Of a DNA stretch of 64,000 nt, positions 28,010 to 37,800 are shown piece after piece. Origin of the DNA: Hohaiivirga sp031546825 (GTDB lineage Bacteria; Pseudomonadota; Alphaproteobacteria; Rhizobiales; Beijerinckiaceae); the NCBI GenBank assembly GCA_031546825.1, contig JAVBJU010000014.1, positions 1-64,000 of the forward strand, given 5' to 3'. The notes under the pieces are model-generated. The model saw only the letters and a list, made by a program, of their open reading frames with translations. It was not told the DNA's origin and did not search any database. The first letter of the stretch is position 1. Each line of letters starts with the position of its first letter. Both the position numbers and the translations under genes were made by a program.

Positions 28010-28714
28010 ATGCGCATTCTTGTCACCCGTCCCGAACATGACGCAAGGCGCACGGCCAAAAAACTTGAGGCGCTCGGGCACTCAGCCCTGTGCGCCCCGC
28101 TCATGACGGTACAGCCGACGCAGACGCCGCCACCCAGCGGTCCTTTCGATATTATCCTCGTCACCAGCGCCAATGGCGCAGCGCGGCTCGACGCGCTCCC
28201 CGGCTGGCACGGGCGCATCGTCTATGCCGTTGGCCCGCGCACGGCTAAGGCGGTGCTGGCAATGGGCGATGTGGCCGATATGCGGATTGCCGAAGGCGAT
28301 GCCGTGTCAATGATTGCGCAAATCACTGCCGCCTGTGACCGCGAGAGCCGCATCCTTCACGTGACCGGCATCGACCACAAGCCTGAGCCCGACGCCTCAC
28401 TGCGCGCGGGCGGTTTTGATGTGGTGACCTGGGCGGCCTATGAAGCCGTGGCGGCGGCGCGCTTGCCGGTTGCCACGGCATCCGCGCTGAAGGCGCAAAC
28501 GCTTGATGCTGCCCTGCATTATTCACGGCGCAGCGTCGAGGTGCTACGGCGTTTAGCCGAAGCCGAGGGTTACGCCACCGCCTTTGACGCCCTCAACCAT
28601 TTCTGTCTGTCGGAGGATGTGGCTGAGCCGCTGCGCCGCCGGAAAACTGGCAGCATTATCGTGGCGTCTGCGCCATCGGAAGCCGCATTGCTGGAACTGC
28701 TTCCCGAAAAATAG
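28010..28714 (+). CDS. hemD: Uroporphyrinogen-III synthase
   Basis: The 234-residue protein matches the poorly conserved uroporphyrinogen-III synthase family. It starts MRILVTRPEHDARRTAKKLE, has DIILVTSANGAARL, VYAVGPRTAKAV and a late DAALHYSRRSVEVLRRL. It cyclises and inverts ring D of hydroxymethylbilane. Identity is supported by position directly after hemC. The longer upstream frame is a shadow of hemC. Confidence 0.9.
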   Translation: MRILVTRPEHDARRTAKKLEALGHSALCAPLMTVQPTQTPPPSGPFDIILVTSANGAARLDALPGWHGRIVYAVGPRTAKAVLAMGDVADMRIAEGDAVSMIAQITAACDRESRILHVTGIDHKPEPDASLRAGGFDVVTWAAYEAVAAARLPVATASALKAQTLDAALHYSRRSVEVLRRLAEAEGYATAFDALNHFCLSEDVAEPLRRRKTGSIIVASAPSEAALLELLPEK

Positions 28715-28724
28715 CCTTCATATG

Positions 28725-28752
28725 GCATTGGCGCAGCTGACCGCGCCAATGC
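28725..28752. terminator. Stem-loop between hemD and the MipA gene
   Basis: A perfect 10-bp stem (28725-28734 GCATTGGCGC with 28743-28752 GCGCCAATGC) with an 8-base loop lies between two convergent genes. There is no clear T-run on either side, so it may be a weak terminator or an RNA-stability element. Confidence 0.45.
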
Positions 28753-28769
28753 GGTACAAATAGGCGGGA

Positions 28770-29591
28770 TCAGAACCCGGCGAAGCTGAAGCTGTAACCA
28801 ATGGTGGTTCCGACCGTCCACTGGTCTCTGCTGCCATAGCGCTTGACGACCGGGCTGTCGCCCGCATCCCCCATCAGGCGATTATAGCCGCCGAAAAGTG
28901 TTGCATCCCATGTCTCATTGAACCGGTAGGCGGCAGAGGCGAACACGCCGACCGACTTGACCCCGGCATTGGCACGGTAAGCCGTGACACCGGCGTTGCG
29001 CGCGGCATCAAGTTCGGTCACGCCGTAATAGTTGCGCATGAACGGGCCATCGCCCAGCGACATGCGCGGCCCAACGGCAACGGCGAGGTTACCAAAGGTA
29101 TTGACCCAGTCCGCACCCATATCAGCAACAAAGCCTTCCTTGGCGCGGAAACCACGGCGCACTTCGATGCGGGCGCGCAGCACATTGGGGACAATCCAGG
29201 CCTGCATGAAAAGGCCCGGCTCTAATGTCCAGTCGGTGTCATGAATACCATCGAGATCACGATCGCCGGTGTTGTATCGTCCTGCCCGATAAGCGATGAC
29301 AGGGCCGAGGCTGAACATCTCATTGACCCGGATATTATAACCGACGCTTTCATCAGGCGAAGACCATACCGGCTTTTCGTTGGGACGTCGCAGGGACATC
29401 GACGGGAAGCCGAATAGTGTGTTGATGTGAGATCCATCCCATTTCGGAGAGGTTGCCACGGTGCCCTTGACCGTTACAATCCACGGACCAGCCAAGCCAA
29501 TCGTCTGAAGAAAATCGGATTCTGCGCGGGCAACGCCGGAAAAAAAACTGGCCGCCGTCAACATGGCAGCCCCCACCGCGTATTTCTTCAA
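28770..29591 (-). CDS. MipA/OmpV-family outer membrane protein
   Basis: The 273-residue protein starts with a signal peptide (KKYAVGAAMLTAASFFSGVARA). Its repeated amphipathic strands end in SFSFAGF, typical of MipA/OmpV beta-barrels. The family is linked to scaffolding of murein enzymes or to porin function; the exact role here is unknown. The reading frame runs to 29783, but only the TTG at 29591 places the signal peptide at the N-terminus, and GGAGAG lies 5 bases before it. It ends near the hemD stop (convergent). Confidence 0.82.
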   Translation of the reverse strand: MKKYAVGAAMLTAASFFSGVARAESDFLQTIGLAGPWIVTVKGTVATSPKWDGSHINTLFGFPSMSLRRPNEKPVWSSPDESVGYNIRVNEMFSLGPVIAYRAGRYNTGDRDLDGIHDTDWTLEPGLFMQAWIVPNVLRARIEVRRGFRAKEGFVADMGADWVNTFGNLAVAVGPRMSLGDGPFMRNYYGVTELDAARNAGVTAYRANAGVKSVGVFASAAYRFNETWDATLFGGYNRLMGDAGDSPVVKRYGSRDQWTVGTTIGYSFSFAGF

Positions 29592-29694
29592 GATGACTCT
29601 CCACTCACGTTTCTTAATGTTTGGGTATCTAGAACCCACCATATTTGAAACAAGGCGTGAGGGACATAGCTTTCGGAGTATGAGTCCCATAAAT

Positions 29695-30255
29695 TTATTC
29701 TTCGAGGGTTGCGTCCCAATAGAGATAATCAAGCCATGTTTTGTGCAGGCTCTCGCGCGCTGTCTGCTGGCGCGCAATTTCATCTAGCTCAAATGGTGAT
29801 GGCTCGAACGGGCGGCGGGTCAATGCCAGGCCGCTCTCTTTAAGGCTGCGGCTGCCTTTGAGCAAATTGTGATGGGCGCAGCAGGTGACAATATTGGTCC
29901 AGGTGGTGGTGCCGCCTTTGGCGCGTGGCACAACATGATCAAACGTGAGTTCGCGCGCTGAAAACGGGCGCCCGCAATATTGGCAACTGAAGCGGTCGCG
30001 GAGAAAAACATGGTAGCGGGTGAAGGAAACCCGCTTGCGCTTGTGGTAGGTCTTGAGCGCCACCACCGAGGGCACCGAATAACTTTTCGAAACCGAATGA
30101 ATTTCAATGTCATAGGTCGAGATTTGCTGCACCCGCCCCTGAAGCACCGCCACCATCGCGTCCTGCCACGGCCAAACCGATAAAGGCCCCCAGCTCAGGG
30201 GCTGCATGTCGGCGTTGAGTACCAAGGTTTGCAGATTGGCGAGTGCCTGCCCCAT
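29695..30255 (-). CDS. HNH endonuclease
   Basis: The 186-residue protein contains an HNH nuclease core: FLRDRFSCQYCGRPF, ELTFDHVVPRAKGG and TNIVTCCAHHNLLKGSR, with paired Cys that bind structural metal. The N-terminal segment (LVLNADMQPLSWGPLSVWPW) is typical of the widespread alphaproteobacterial HNH proteins. No restriction, phage or toxin gene is next to it. Cellular role is unknown; DNA repair or damage processing has been suggested for other HNH families but is not shown here. Confidence 0.88.
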   Translation of the reverse strand: MGQALANLQTLVLNADMQPLSWGPLSVWPWQDAMVAVLQGRVQQISTYDIEIHSVSKSYSVPSVVALKTYHKRKRVSFTRYHVFLRDRFSCQYCGRPFSARELTFDHVVPRAKGGTTTWTNIVTCCAHHNLLKGSRSLKESGLALTRRPFEPSPFELDEIARQQTARESLHKTWLDYLYWDATLEE

Positions 30256-30573
30256 CAGTCAGGCCCCTTCCTGCGAAAAGGGCCTTGCAATGCGGCGATG
30301 ATACTGAGGCGGTGGGGCGGAATTTCGCGCCAAGCGGCTCCCCACGCCGGAGTGCTCCATGGCCTCCCAACGCTGGACAAGGCGGCTTGCCACTTGGCAT
30401 ACCGCGCTGACTTGGCACGCAACGCCACTCAACACCTCCGGTTCTGGAAGGTCGAATCTGTCTTCGCTTTGCAGAATGTACCGCGATTGTGACGGCGTTG
30501 TGAAGATGAATAGCGTAATCGGGCCGGATTTTCACATAAAACCCGACCCGATCCATTGTATCAAACGCACAAA
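30256..30573. other. Intergenic region between HNH gene and hbd
   Basis: About 320 bases contain no recognisable gene. A GGCGGTGGGG/CCCCACGCC stem-loop (about 30308-30350) is visible upstream of the HNH gene, and a terminator-like hairpin lies at 30518-30552. An opposite-strand ORF across this region lacks a ribosome site. Confidence 0.35.
30518..30552. terminator. Hairpin downstream of the etfBA-hbd operon
   Basis: A 15-bp stem with wobble pairs (plus strand ATCGGGCCGGATTTT with AAAACCCGACCCGAT) lies about 20 bases past the hbd stop. There is no run of U after it, so termination strength is uncertain. Confidence 0.45.
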
Positions 30574-31455
30574 TCAGCGCGTCGGCACGGGCGTTTCACC
30601 GCGGTAATCGTAGAAGCCGCGCTTGGTTTTACGTCCCAGCCACCCGGCCTCGACATATTTCACCAGCAGTGGACAGGGGCGGTATTTTGAATCGGCAAAG
30701 CCCTCATAAAGCACCTGCATGATCGACAGACAGGTATCGAGCCCGATGAAATCAGCCAGTTGCAACGGCCCCATGGGATGGTTGGTGCCGAGCTTCATGC
30801 CCACATCGATGGCCTCCACCGTGCCAACGCCCTCATAAAGCGTATAGACCGCCTCATTGATCATCGGCATCAGGACGCGATTGACGATAAACGCCGGGAA
30901 ATCCTGGGCAATCGTCACGGTTTTGCCGAGTGACTCAACGAAAGCATGCGCCGTGGAGAAGGTGTCCTCCGCCGTGGCAATGCCACGGATCATCTCCACA
31001 AGCTGCATGATCGGCACCGGATTCATGAAATGAATGCCCAAAAACTTTTCCGGGCGATCGGTGGCGGCACCAAGGCGGGTGATGGAGATCGACGACGTGT
31101 TGCTGGCGACCAGCGCATCCGCCTTGAGTGACGGACACAGATCAACGAGAATCTGCCGCTTGATGGTTTCGTTCTCGGTGGCGGCTTCGATGACGAGATC
31201 GCAAGTGCCGAAGTCTTTATAGGACAAAGCAGGCGTGATCCGCGCCAATGTTGCGGCCTTATCCGCTTCGGTGATCTGCCCTTTGGCTACCTGGCGCGCC
31301 AGGTTACCATTGATCGTGGCAAGACCGGCGTTGATGCGATCCGCGTTGAGATCGTTCAGCCGCACCGCATAGCCCTTCAAGGCACAGACGTGGGCGATGC
31401 CCGAACCCATTTGCCCCGCGCCGATAATGCCAACCGTTTTGATTGTTATGCTCAT
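30574..31455 (-). CDS. hbd: 3-hydroxybutyryl-CoA dehydrogenase
   Basis: The 293-residue cytoplasmic enzyme interconverts acetoacetyl-CoA and 3-hydroxybutyryl-CoA in fatty-acid and polyhydroxybutyrate metabolism. It has the NAD-binding start TVGIIGAGQMGSGIAH, VIEAATENETIK, SNTSSISITRL, GIHFMNPVPIMQLVE and FIVNRVLMPMINEA, the last two holding the catalytic His and a substrate loop. The size matches the family. It is the last gene of etfB-etfA-hbd, with an 18-base gap after etfA, an order common in Hyphomicrobiales. Confidence 0.93.
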   Translation of the reverse strand: MSITIKTVGIIGAGQMGSGIAHVCALKGYAVRLNDLNADRINAGLATINGNLARQVAKGQITEADKAATLARITPALSYKDFGTCDLVIEAATENETIKRQILVDLCPSLKADALVASNTSSISITRLGAATDRPEKFLGIHFMNPVPIMQLVEMIRGIATAEDTFSTAHAFVESLGKTVTIAQDFPAFIVNRVLMPMINEAVYTLYEGVGTVEAIDVGMKLGTNHPMGPLQLADFIGLDTCLSIMQVLYEGFADSKYRPCPLLVKYVEAGWLGRKTKRGFYDYRGETPVPTR

Positions 31456-31473
31456 GATGATCGTAACCCTCGT

Positions 31474-32418
31474 TCAGTGGCCGATTGCAGCCAGTTCTTT
31501 GTCGAGTTCAGGCAGAACGGTGAACAGATCCCCTACGATGCCATAATCGGCCACCTGGAAGATCGGCGCTTCCGGGTCTTTGTTGATGGCAACAATGACG
31601 CGGGAATCTTTCATACCGGCGAGGTGCTGGATCGCGCCGGAAATGCCCGCAGCGATATAAAGCTCGGGGGCAACCACCTTGCCGGTCTGGCCGACCTGCC
31701 AATCGTTGGGCGCATAACCCGCATCCACTGCGGCGCGCGACGCGCCTATGGCCGCACCAAGGCGGTTGGCGATGGGCTCAATATATTTGGCGAAGTTTTC
31801 CTTCGACGCCAACGCGCGGCCACCCGAAATCACCATCTTGGCGGAACTGAGTTCAGGCCGTTCACTCTTGACGACTTCTTCGGATTTAAATTTTGCCTGC
31901 CCCGGATCCTGACCCGCAGCAACGCTTTCAATGGCGGCCGTACCGCCGAGCCCAGCCGCCGCAAAGGCTGTGGTGCGGATGGTCAGCACTTTCTTGGCAT
32001 CAAGGGCCTGAACCGTCTGCACCGCATTACCGGCATAGATGGGGCGCTCGAACGTGTCGGGTGCGAGCACTTTTGAAACGTCGGAGACCTGCATCACGTC
32101 GAGGAGCGCTGCGACGCGCGGCATCACATTTTTGCCGATGCTGGTGGCGGCAGCAACCAGCGCATCATAGGCAGGCGCAAGGCGAACGATAAGTTCGGCC
32201 ATGGGCTCGGCCAGCGCGTGGTCGTACAAAGCGGCATCGGCATGGAGCACTTTTTCCACGCCGTCGAGAAGGCGCGCGGCCTCGGCAGCGCCACCGGCAT
32301 TGGAGCCCGCAATGAGAATATGCACCGGCGCACCAAGCGCCTTGGCAGCGGTGAGGGCCTTGAGGGTTTCTTCCTTGAGGCCGGTTTGGGTGTGGTCGGC
32401 AATCAGCAGAGTTGTCAT
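31474..32418 (-). CDS. etfA: Electron transfer flavoprotein alpha subunit
   Basis: The 314-residue FAD subunit of ETF accepts electrons from acyl-CoA dehydrogenases and passes them to ETF-ubiquinone oxidoreductase. The C-terminal FAD domain is clear: VISGGRALASKENF, GASRAAVDAGY, VGQTGKVVAPELYIAAGISG, HLAGMKDSRVIVAINKDP and DYGIVGD. It starts 11 bases after etfB. Confidence 0.95.
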   Translation of the reverse strand: MTTLLIADHTQTGLKEETLKALTAAKALGAPVHILIAGSNAGGAAEAARLLDGVEKVLHADAALYDHALAEPMAELIVRLAPAYDALVAAATSIGKNVMPRVAALLDVMQVSDVSKVLAPDTFERPIYAGNAVQTVQALDAKKVLTIRTTAFAAAGLGGTAAIESVAAGQDPGQAKFKSEEVVKSERPELSSAKMVISGGRALASKENFAKYIEPIANRLGAAIGASRAAVDAGYAPNDWQVGQTGKVVAPELYIAAGISGAIQHLAGMKDSRVIVAINKDPEAPIFQVADYGIVGDLFTVLPELDKELAAIGH

Positions 32419-32429
32419 GTCATTCCCCC

Positions 32430-33176
32430 TCAGAGCACGCCGGCATTTTTGAGTTTCTGCACGAGTTCCGTCGCATCGGCTACCTTGACCCCGGCCTGAC
32501 GCATGGCGGGTTCCGCCGTCTTGAGAACTTTCAACCGCGGCGCGATATCAACGCCATAGGCCTCCACCGGCTTTTCATCGAGCGGCTTCTTCTTGGCCTT
32601 CATGATATTGGGGAGCGAGGCGTAACGCGGCTCGTTGAGGTGCAGATCGACGGTGACCACAGCGGGCAGGAGCAATGAAACCGTCTGGATACCGCCATCA
32701 ATTTCGCGGCCCACTTCGACAGCATCCCCGACAATCTCTATCTTTGAGGCGAAAGTGCCCTGGGGCAACCCGGCAAGCGCCGCCACCATCTGGCCAGTCT
32801 GGTTGCAATCGTCATCGATGGCCTGTTTGCCCATCAGAATGAGTTGCGGCTTTTCTTCGTCAATCACCTTCTTGAGAATCTTGGCGACTGCAAGTGGCTC
32901 CACAGCCGCGTCTGTTTTGACCAGCAATGCACGATCGGCACCCATGGCCAGCGCCGTGCGCAGCGTATCTGCCACCGGAGCGGCGCCAATGGACACCACG
33001 ACGATCTCTGTGGCCTTTCCGGCCTCCTTGAGACGGATCGCCTCTTCAACTGCGACTTCATCGAACGGGTTGATCGACATTTTCACATTGGTCAGTTCGA
33101 CCCCACCACCGTCGGCGCGCACTCGGATGCGGACATTGGAATCAACCACCCGTTTAACCGGAACCAGAATTTTCAT
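32430..33176 (-). CDS. etfB: Electron transfer flavoprotein beta subunit
   Basis: The 248-residue AMP-binding subunit pairs with EtfA. It starts MKILVPVKRVVDSNVRIRV and contains NPFDEVAVEEAIRLKE, GKQAIDDDCNQTGQMVAALAG and MKAKKKPLDEK, typical of ETF beta. It is the first gene of the etfB-etfA-hbd operon; the promoter should lie in the 165 bases before it. Confidence 0.95.
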   Translation of the reverse strand: MKILVPVKRVVDSNVRIRVRADGGGVELTNVKMSINPFDEVAVEEAIRLKEAGKATEIVVVSIGAAPVADTLRTALAMGADRALLVKTDAAVEPLAVAKILKKVIDEEKPQLILMGKQAIDDDCNQTGQMVAALAGLPQGTFASKIEIVGDAVEVGREIDGGIQTVSLLLPAVVTVDLHLNEPRYASLPNIMKAKKKPLDEKPVEAYGVDIAPRLKVLKTAEPAMRQAGVKVADATELVQKLKNAGVL

Positions 33177-33341
33177 ACTGATCTACTCCTGAAGCCGCAC
33201 GACATATGAAGGTAGTGCCCCAACGTATCGGGCTGCGGTTTCCCCGATCTTATTATCCATTAGACGAACCCTAGCGAGGTGCGCTCTGGCTTGTCAACGC
33301 AACCGGCTTTGCGACTTTGGCACAATCCCGACAACGCCAAA

Positions 33342-33923
33342 TCAGCGATTTTGGCCCGGCACCCACAGAATGTCGCCCGCACCATTGGCGTTGGCGTAAC
33401 GCGCTGCAACAAATAAAAAATCCGAAAGACGATTGAGATAACGCACCGTCGCTTCCGACACTGGTTCATCCGGTTGGTCGGAGAGTTCCACCGCCCGCCG
33501 CTCGGCCCGGCGGCACACCGTGCGGGCAAGGTGCAGCGCCGCCGCCAGTGCCGATCCACCCGGCAGCACGAAGGAGCGCAGGGTTTCGAGATTCTTGTTC
33601 AGCGCGTCAATCTCTGTTTCAAGCCGCGTCACCTGGCTATCGACAATGCGCAGGGGCTCATAAGGCAATGGCTTGCCGCGATCGGGCGTTGCGAGATCCG
33701 CGCCAAGGTCGAACAGATCATTCTGGATGCGCACCAGCATCGCATCAAGCTCCGGCAACACTGACATGCTGTGCTGGCGCGCAAGCCCGAGGCAAGCATT
33801 GGTTTCGTCAACGGTGCCATATGCCTCTATCCGCAAATCATATTTCGGACGCCGTTCGCCATCGGACAACGCCGTGGTGCCCTTGTCGCCGGTGCGGGTG
33901 TAGATGCGGTTGAGAACGACCAT
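33342..33923 (-). CDS. Cob(I)alamin adenosyltransferase (PduO type)
   Basis: The 193-residue enzyme transfers adenosyl from ATP to cob(I)alamin. It has the PduO/MMAB ATP-binding N-terminus RIYTRTGDKGTTALSDGER, YGTVDETNACLGLAR, and the late RTVCRRAERRAVEL and YLNRLSDFLFVAARYAN. The ATG at 33923 has GGAAG upstream and fits family length better than the frame to 33965. It lies just upstream of etfB on the same strand, a common order in this bacterial group. It supplies adenosylcobalamin for enzymes such as methylmalonyl-CoA mutase. Confidence 0.93.
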   Translation of the reverse strand: MVVLNRIYTRTGDKGTTALSDGERRPKYDLRIEAYGTVDETNACLGLARQHSMSVLPELDAMLVRIQNDLFDLGADLATPDRGKPLPYEPLRIVDSQVTRLETEIDALNKNLETLRSFVLPGGSALAAALHLARTVCRRAERRAVELSDQPDEPVSEATVRYLNRLSDFLFVAARYANANGAGDILWVPGQNR

Positions 33924-33991
33924 CGCGTGACTTCCTTTTCGTTGGCTGCGGCGTGCGTCGCACACCGCGCAGCAACCTCAGAATTGACCTA

Positions 33992-34094
33992 GAGTAACGC
34001 GCGTTTTAAGTGTATCGCGGTTAAACGCAAAAGCGTTACGAAATAACAAAACTTAGAGTGAAGTGCGTTTCATATCAAACGCGCTTCACTCTAA
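33992..34094. repeat. Palindromic intergenic repeat, copy 2
   Basis: The unit has GAGTAACGCGCGTTTTAAGTG from 33992, a spacer of about 40 bases, and an 18-bp inverted repeat with one G-T pair (34053-34070 with 34077-34094; TTAGAGTGAAGTGCGTTT with AAACGCGCTTCACTCTAA). It matches copy 1 in both halves. It lies between the adenosyltransferase gene and the secreted-protein gene and could end the latter's transcript. Confidence 0.75.
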
Positions 34095-34197
34095 GGCGCG
34101 CCTCCATGGACGCACTATAACCGAAAGAATTTGGGTTATTAAAGCGTTCTCGCCGGAGCACAGCCGATTTTACCGCTGCTTAGCTTTGCGCAACACA

Positions 34198-34758
34198 CTA
34201 TTTCCCGCGTGACAAAGCGATGGGTTCGTATGTTTTTTCTCCATTGCTGGCAACCACCATCGAACGTCCGGTCATCAGCACCGTTCCGCTCGGCAGGCCA
34301 AATAACTCAAAAAACACGAGGCTGCTCTTGCATTGGGCGCGGATGAAGACAAGCGCCGAAACACTCACGGTGCGCTGCTCAATCCCGTCCGAATACTGGA
34401 CATTGCCGCGATCAATCACCGAGCCCGTCAGGGGACATGTCTCTTCGCCAATGGGGGCGGCAAAACGGCCGGAAAAGGTCGTAACCCCATCCTCCGCCCG
34501 CACCTGCGATATCTGCAACTGGCTTGCCTTGGAGCGGGCAACCCATGTCACAAGCCAGATACCGGAAAGGACGTGTTGCGTCTCTTTATCGGCCAGTTGG
34601 GGCACAATGGGCTTGGCCGCTTTCGCGCCGGTCGCTGGCGATGTGGTGGTTTTTGACTGCACGGGTTTCCCGGTGCTCTGGGCGTCGGCTCTCTGGGGCA
34701 AACAGATAGCGCATAGTGAAAGAGAGGCGATGACAAGCATCGTTGAAAACCTAGCCAT
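34198..34758 (-). CDS. Secreted protein of unknown function
   Basis: The 186-residue protein has a clear signal peptide (residues 1-26, ending ADAQ) and a Thr/Lys/Ala-rich spacer to about residue 55. The mature domain is rich in beta strands (GIWLVTWVARSKASQLQISQ; VTTFSGRFAAPIGEETCPL) and contains two Cys that could pair. I recognise no family. It lies between palindromic repeat copies 2 and 3, downstream of the YadA-like adhesin on the same strand; any link to adhesin assembly is speculation. Confidence 0.7.
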   Translation of the reverse strand: MARFSTMLVIASLSLCAICLPQRADAQSTGKPVQSKTTTSPATGAKAAKPIVPQLADKETQHVLSGIWLVTWVARSKASQLQISQVRAEDGVTTFSGRFAAPIGEETCPLTGSVIDRGNVQYSDGIEQRTVSVSALVFIRAQCKSSLVFFELFGLPSGTVLMTGRSMVVASNGEKTYEPIALSRGK

Positions 34759-34790
34759 CGCCTCTTCCCCTCATTTCTTTGTCGTAGGGC

Positions 34791-34830
34791 TAGAGTGAAG
34801 CGCGTTTAATATGAAACGCGCGTTACTCTA
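34791..34830. repeat. Palindromic intergenic repeat, copy 3 (short form)
   Basis: An inverted repeat (34791-34807 TAGAGTGAAGCGCGTTT with 34814-34830 AAACGCGCGTTACTCTA) has two mismatched positions. One arm carries the GAGTGAAG variant and the other the GAGTAACG variant that are separate in copies 1 and 2, so it looks like the full unit with its spacer lost. It begins 7 bases past the stop of the YadA-like gene and may stop or stabilise that transcript. Confidence 0.75.
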
Positions 34831-34837
34831 ACCGGGC

Positions 34838-37800
34838 TCAGAACTGATACCCGACGCCCAAACGGGCAACCGCCCTGCTGCCGCCAGAACCCGCGCCGAC
34901 ACCGGCATGGATAACGACGGAGCCGTCTTCCGAACGATGCGCAATCACCGCACCGATACCGCCCTCGCCGTTATAGGTGGCGACACTTGCACCCACATAG
35001 GTCTTGCCCGGATCAATGAAGGGGATAGCCCCCATCGCCGCCGTAGCGGCTATGCCGCCGGACAACCGGCCTTCGGTGCGTTCCAACTGGCGCAAGATGA
35101 CCGCGTTTCCACGCACCACCTGTTGCTCAATTGCCGTGACGCGCGTACCCAAGGCATCGACTTTGCTGTCCACTTGCGACACGTAATTGCTGACGGAACC
35201 AAGGCCGCTTTGCAATTGCCGGACGTTGACGGCGTCGAAATCACTCTGGCCATCGGCCACATTGGTGATCTGGCGATAGGTGTTGTTGCCACCCACCGAG
35301 ACCGCACCGGCCAACTTCCGATCCGTCGTGTCATAGGCAATTGCCACATTGCCCTTGCCGCCATTGATGGTGATGGCACCGGAAGACGGCGAGGCAACCC
35401 GATCCGCCACCGAATTTTCACCAATCGCGATGCTGCCAGCCTGACTGGCCACTGCCCCCGCGCCGATGGCTAAAGCACCCGAGCCCGACGACACGGCATT
35501 GCTGCCCAAGGCCACCGACCGCACGCCACCGGAAGTAGCCGCACCGCCGATGGCGATGGATTCCTGGCCACCGGCTGACCCATCGGCAAGGGTCGAGTTG
35601 ATGTGCAGGTACTTCACCGGCACGGGCGTGGAGCCATCGAGGATACTGGTGATGCTGGTGTTAACCGCACCAAACGCATTGCTGATCGAGTTGTAACTCG
35701 TGCCGCCGATGGTGAAGGCCGGTTGGGTCACCGTTCCATCCGTGTTGACCGTCACCCCGCCACCGATGGCGGTGCTGATGCTGGTGGCCACGCCATGCAA
35801 CTGGCTACCATTGACGGCTTCGCTCGACGCAGCGCTAACCGCTCCGTCCTCGACGCCCGCGAGCTTGCGACTGCCTGCCGAGCCCGTGAAGTCAATGGCC
35901 GTTCCGTCGGTATCCTTGCCGACCGTCAGGTTCGCCCCGGATGCCGCCTGCTGCACGAGCCCGACGGTGCCGTCGTTGAGACTGGTGGTGAGGTTGGTGA
36001 TATTGGTATCAAGCACGCCAAGCGCATTATCAATATGCGACAGCGAGCCGGAGAGTGTTCCTGTGGACCCCGCATTACCAACAATACCGGTGGCTTTGAG
36101 CAACTGCTGAACCGGCCGCGCAATCACCCCCGTCACCGCGTCGAATGTCGCGCCCCCACCAATGAGGGCGGCAAGCGAATTTCCCGTGCCGTAGAGCTGC
36201 GAGCCATTGACCGCATCGGTTGAGGTTGCCGTCAGCGCACCCGCGGCGAGATTGGTCAAAACCTGAGCCGCACCCGGCACCGCGCCAGTGCCCCCTGACG
36301 CAGTCAGCGTCACGCGATTACTCGTCGCCGTCCGCTGGATCACGCCGGTTGTGCCATTACTGATATTGGTGATGGCGGCGGCGTTGCTGGTCACACGGCC
36401 ATCAAGATTGGTCACCGCTGCGCCGACATTATTGACGGTGGTTGTACCGCCATTGAGGCTGTAACTTGGAGCCGTCCAGGTGCCTCCGGTAAACGAGGCG
36501 CCACCGCCCAATGCCGTCGCCGTATTGCTGCCCAGACCCGAAAGCTGTGCGCCATTAACCGCGTCGCGGCTGGTCGCCGTCACCGCGCCAGAGCCGACAT
36601 TGGTCAGCACCTGAGCCGTTCCGGGAGTAGCTGCACTGCCGCCGGAAGCGACAAACACCAGTTGGTTGGCGGTTCCGCGCTGCACTGGCCCAACCAAACC
36701 GCCGCCAAGGTTACCCAGGGCATTGTCGATATTGGTCAGGGCCGCGCCCACCGTAGCGTAATTGCCAGTCACGCCATTGATGGTGTTCGCTCTGGATAGC
36801 TGGTAGGTCGGTGCAGTAACCGCCCCGGTCGCGCTGATGGCCGCGCCGCCGCCGAGCGCCGTCACGACCGGCGTTAGTTGTGAGACATTGACCGCATCGG
36901 TCGCTGCAGTACCGGCGGTGATACCGATCAGCTTGCGCGAGAAAGTATCCGTGCCGTCGGTTCCGGTGAAATCAACGGCAGTGCCATCCGTACCCTTGCC
37001 CACCGTGAGGTTTGCCCCCGCTGCCGATTGTTGCACGAGCCCGCTTGAACCGCTGGTGATGTTGGTGATGCTATTGTTAATCGTAGTCAGGTTGGAATTC
37101 ACCGCGCCAAGCGCCGCGCCGACATTGTTATACGTGCTACTTTGAATGGCGTAGCTCGGAGCCGACCAGGCACCATTGGTGAAGGCAGCGCCACCGCCAA
37201 ACAGCGCTGCCGTATTGGTGCCAAAGCCCTGAAGCTGGGAACCATTGATCGCGTCAGTGCTGGTAATCGTTATAGCACCATTGGCAATGTTGCTCAGAAC
37301 CTGGGCGGCTCCCGGCGTGGTACCGGTTCCTCCCGAGGCCGTCAGAACCGCACGATTGGCAGTTGCGGTGCGCTGCACCAGTCCGACCGTGCCACCGCTG
37401 AGGTTGGTGATATTGGTGGTGTTAGTTGTCACACGCGTGCTGACGCCGCCCAACGCGCTGTCGACGCGGCTCAGGGCATTGCCAACCGACGTGACTGCGC
37501 CGGTCGTGCCCGAAAGGGTATTGGCATTGGCCAGCGTGTACGACAGACCGGTGATTGTACCCGTCGCCGCACTATAGGTTGCACCGCCACCGAGTTGGGT
37601 TGCGGTCGAGGTGCCAGTGTCGAAAAGCTGGGAGCCGTTGACTGCATCGGTAGAAGTGACAGACAAGGCGCCGTTGGCGAGATTACCCAGAACCTGCGCG
37701 GTACCCGGTGCAGCACCGGTCCCTCCCGAAGCCGTCAGCACCGCGCGATTGGCCGTTGCAGTGCGCTGCACCAGTCCGACCGTGCCGCCGCTGAGGTTGG

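Noticed and set aside
30110..30556. 148-codon minus-strand ORF between the HNH gene and hbd
   Set aside because: It overlaps the clear HNH gene in another frame and has no ribosome site or recognised domain.
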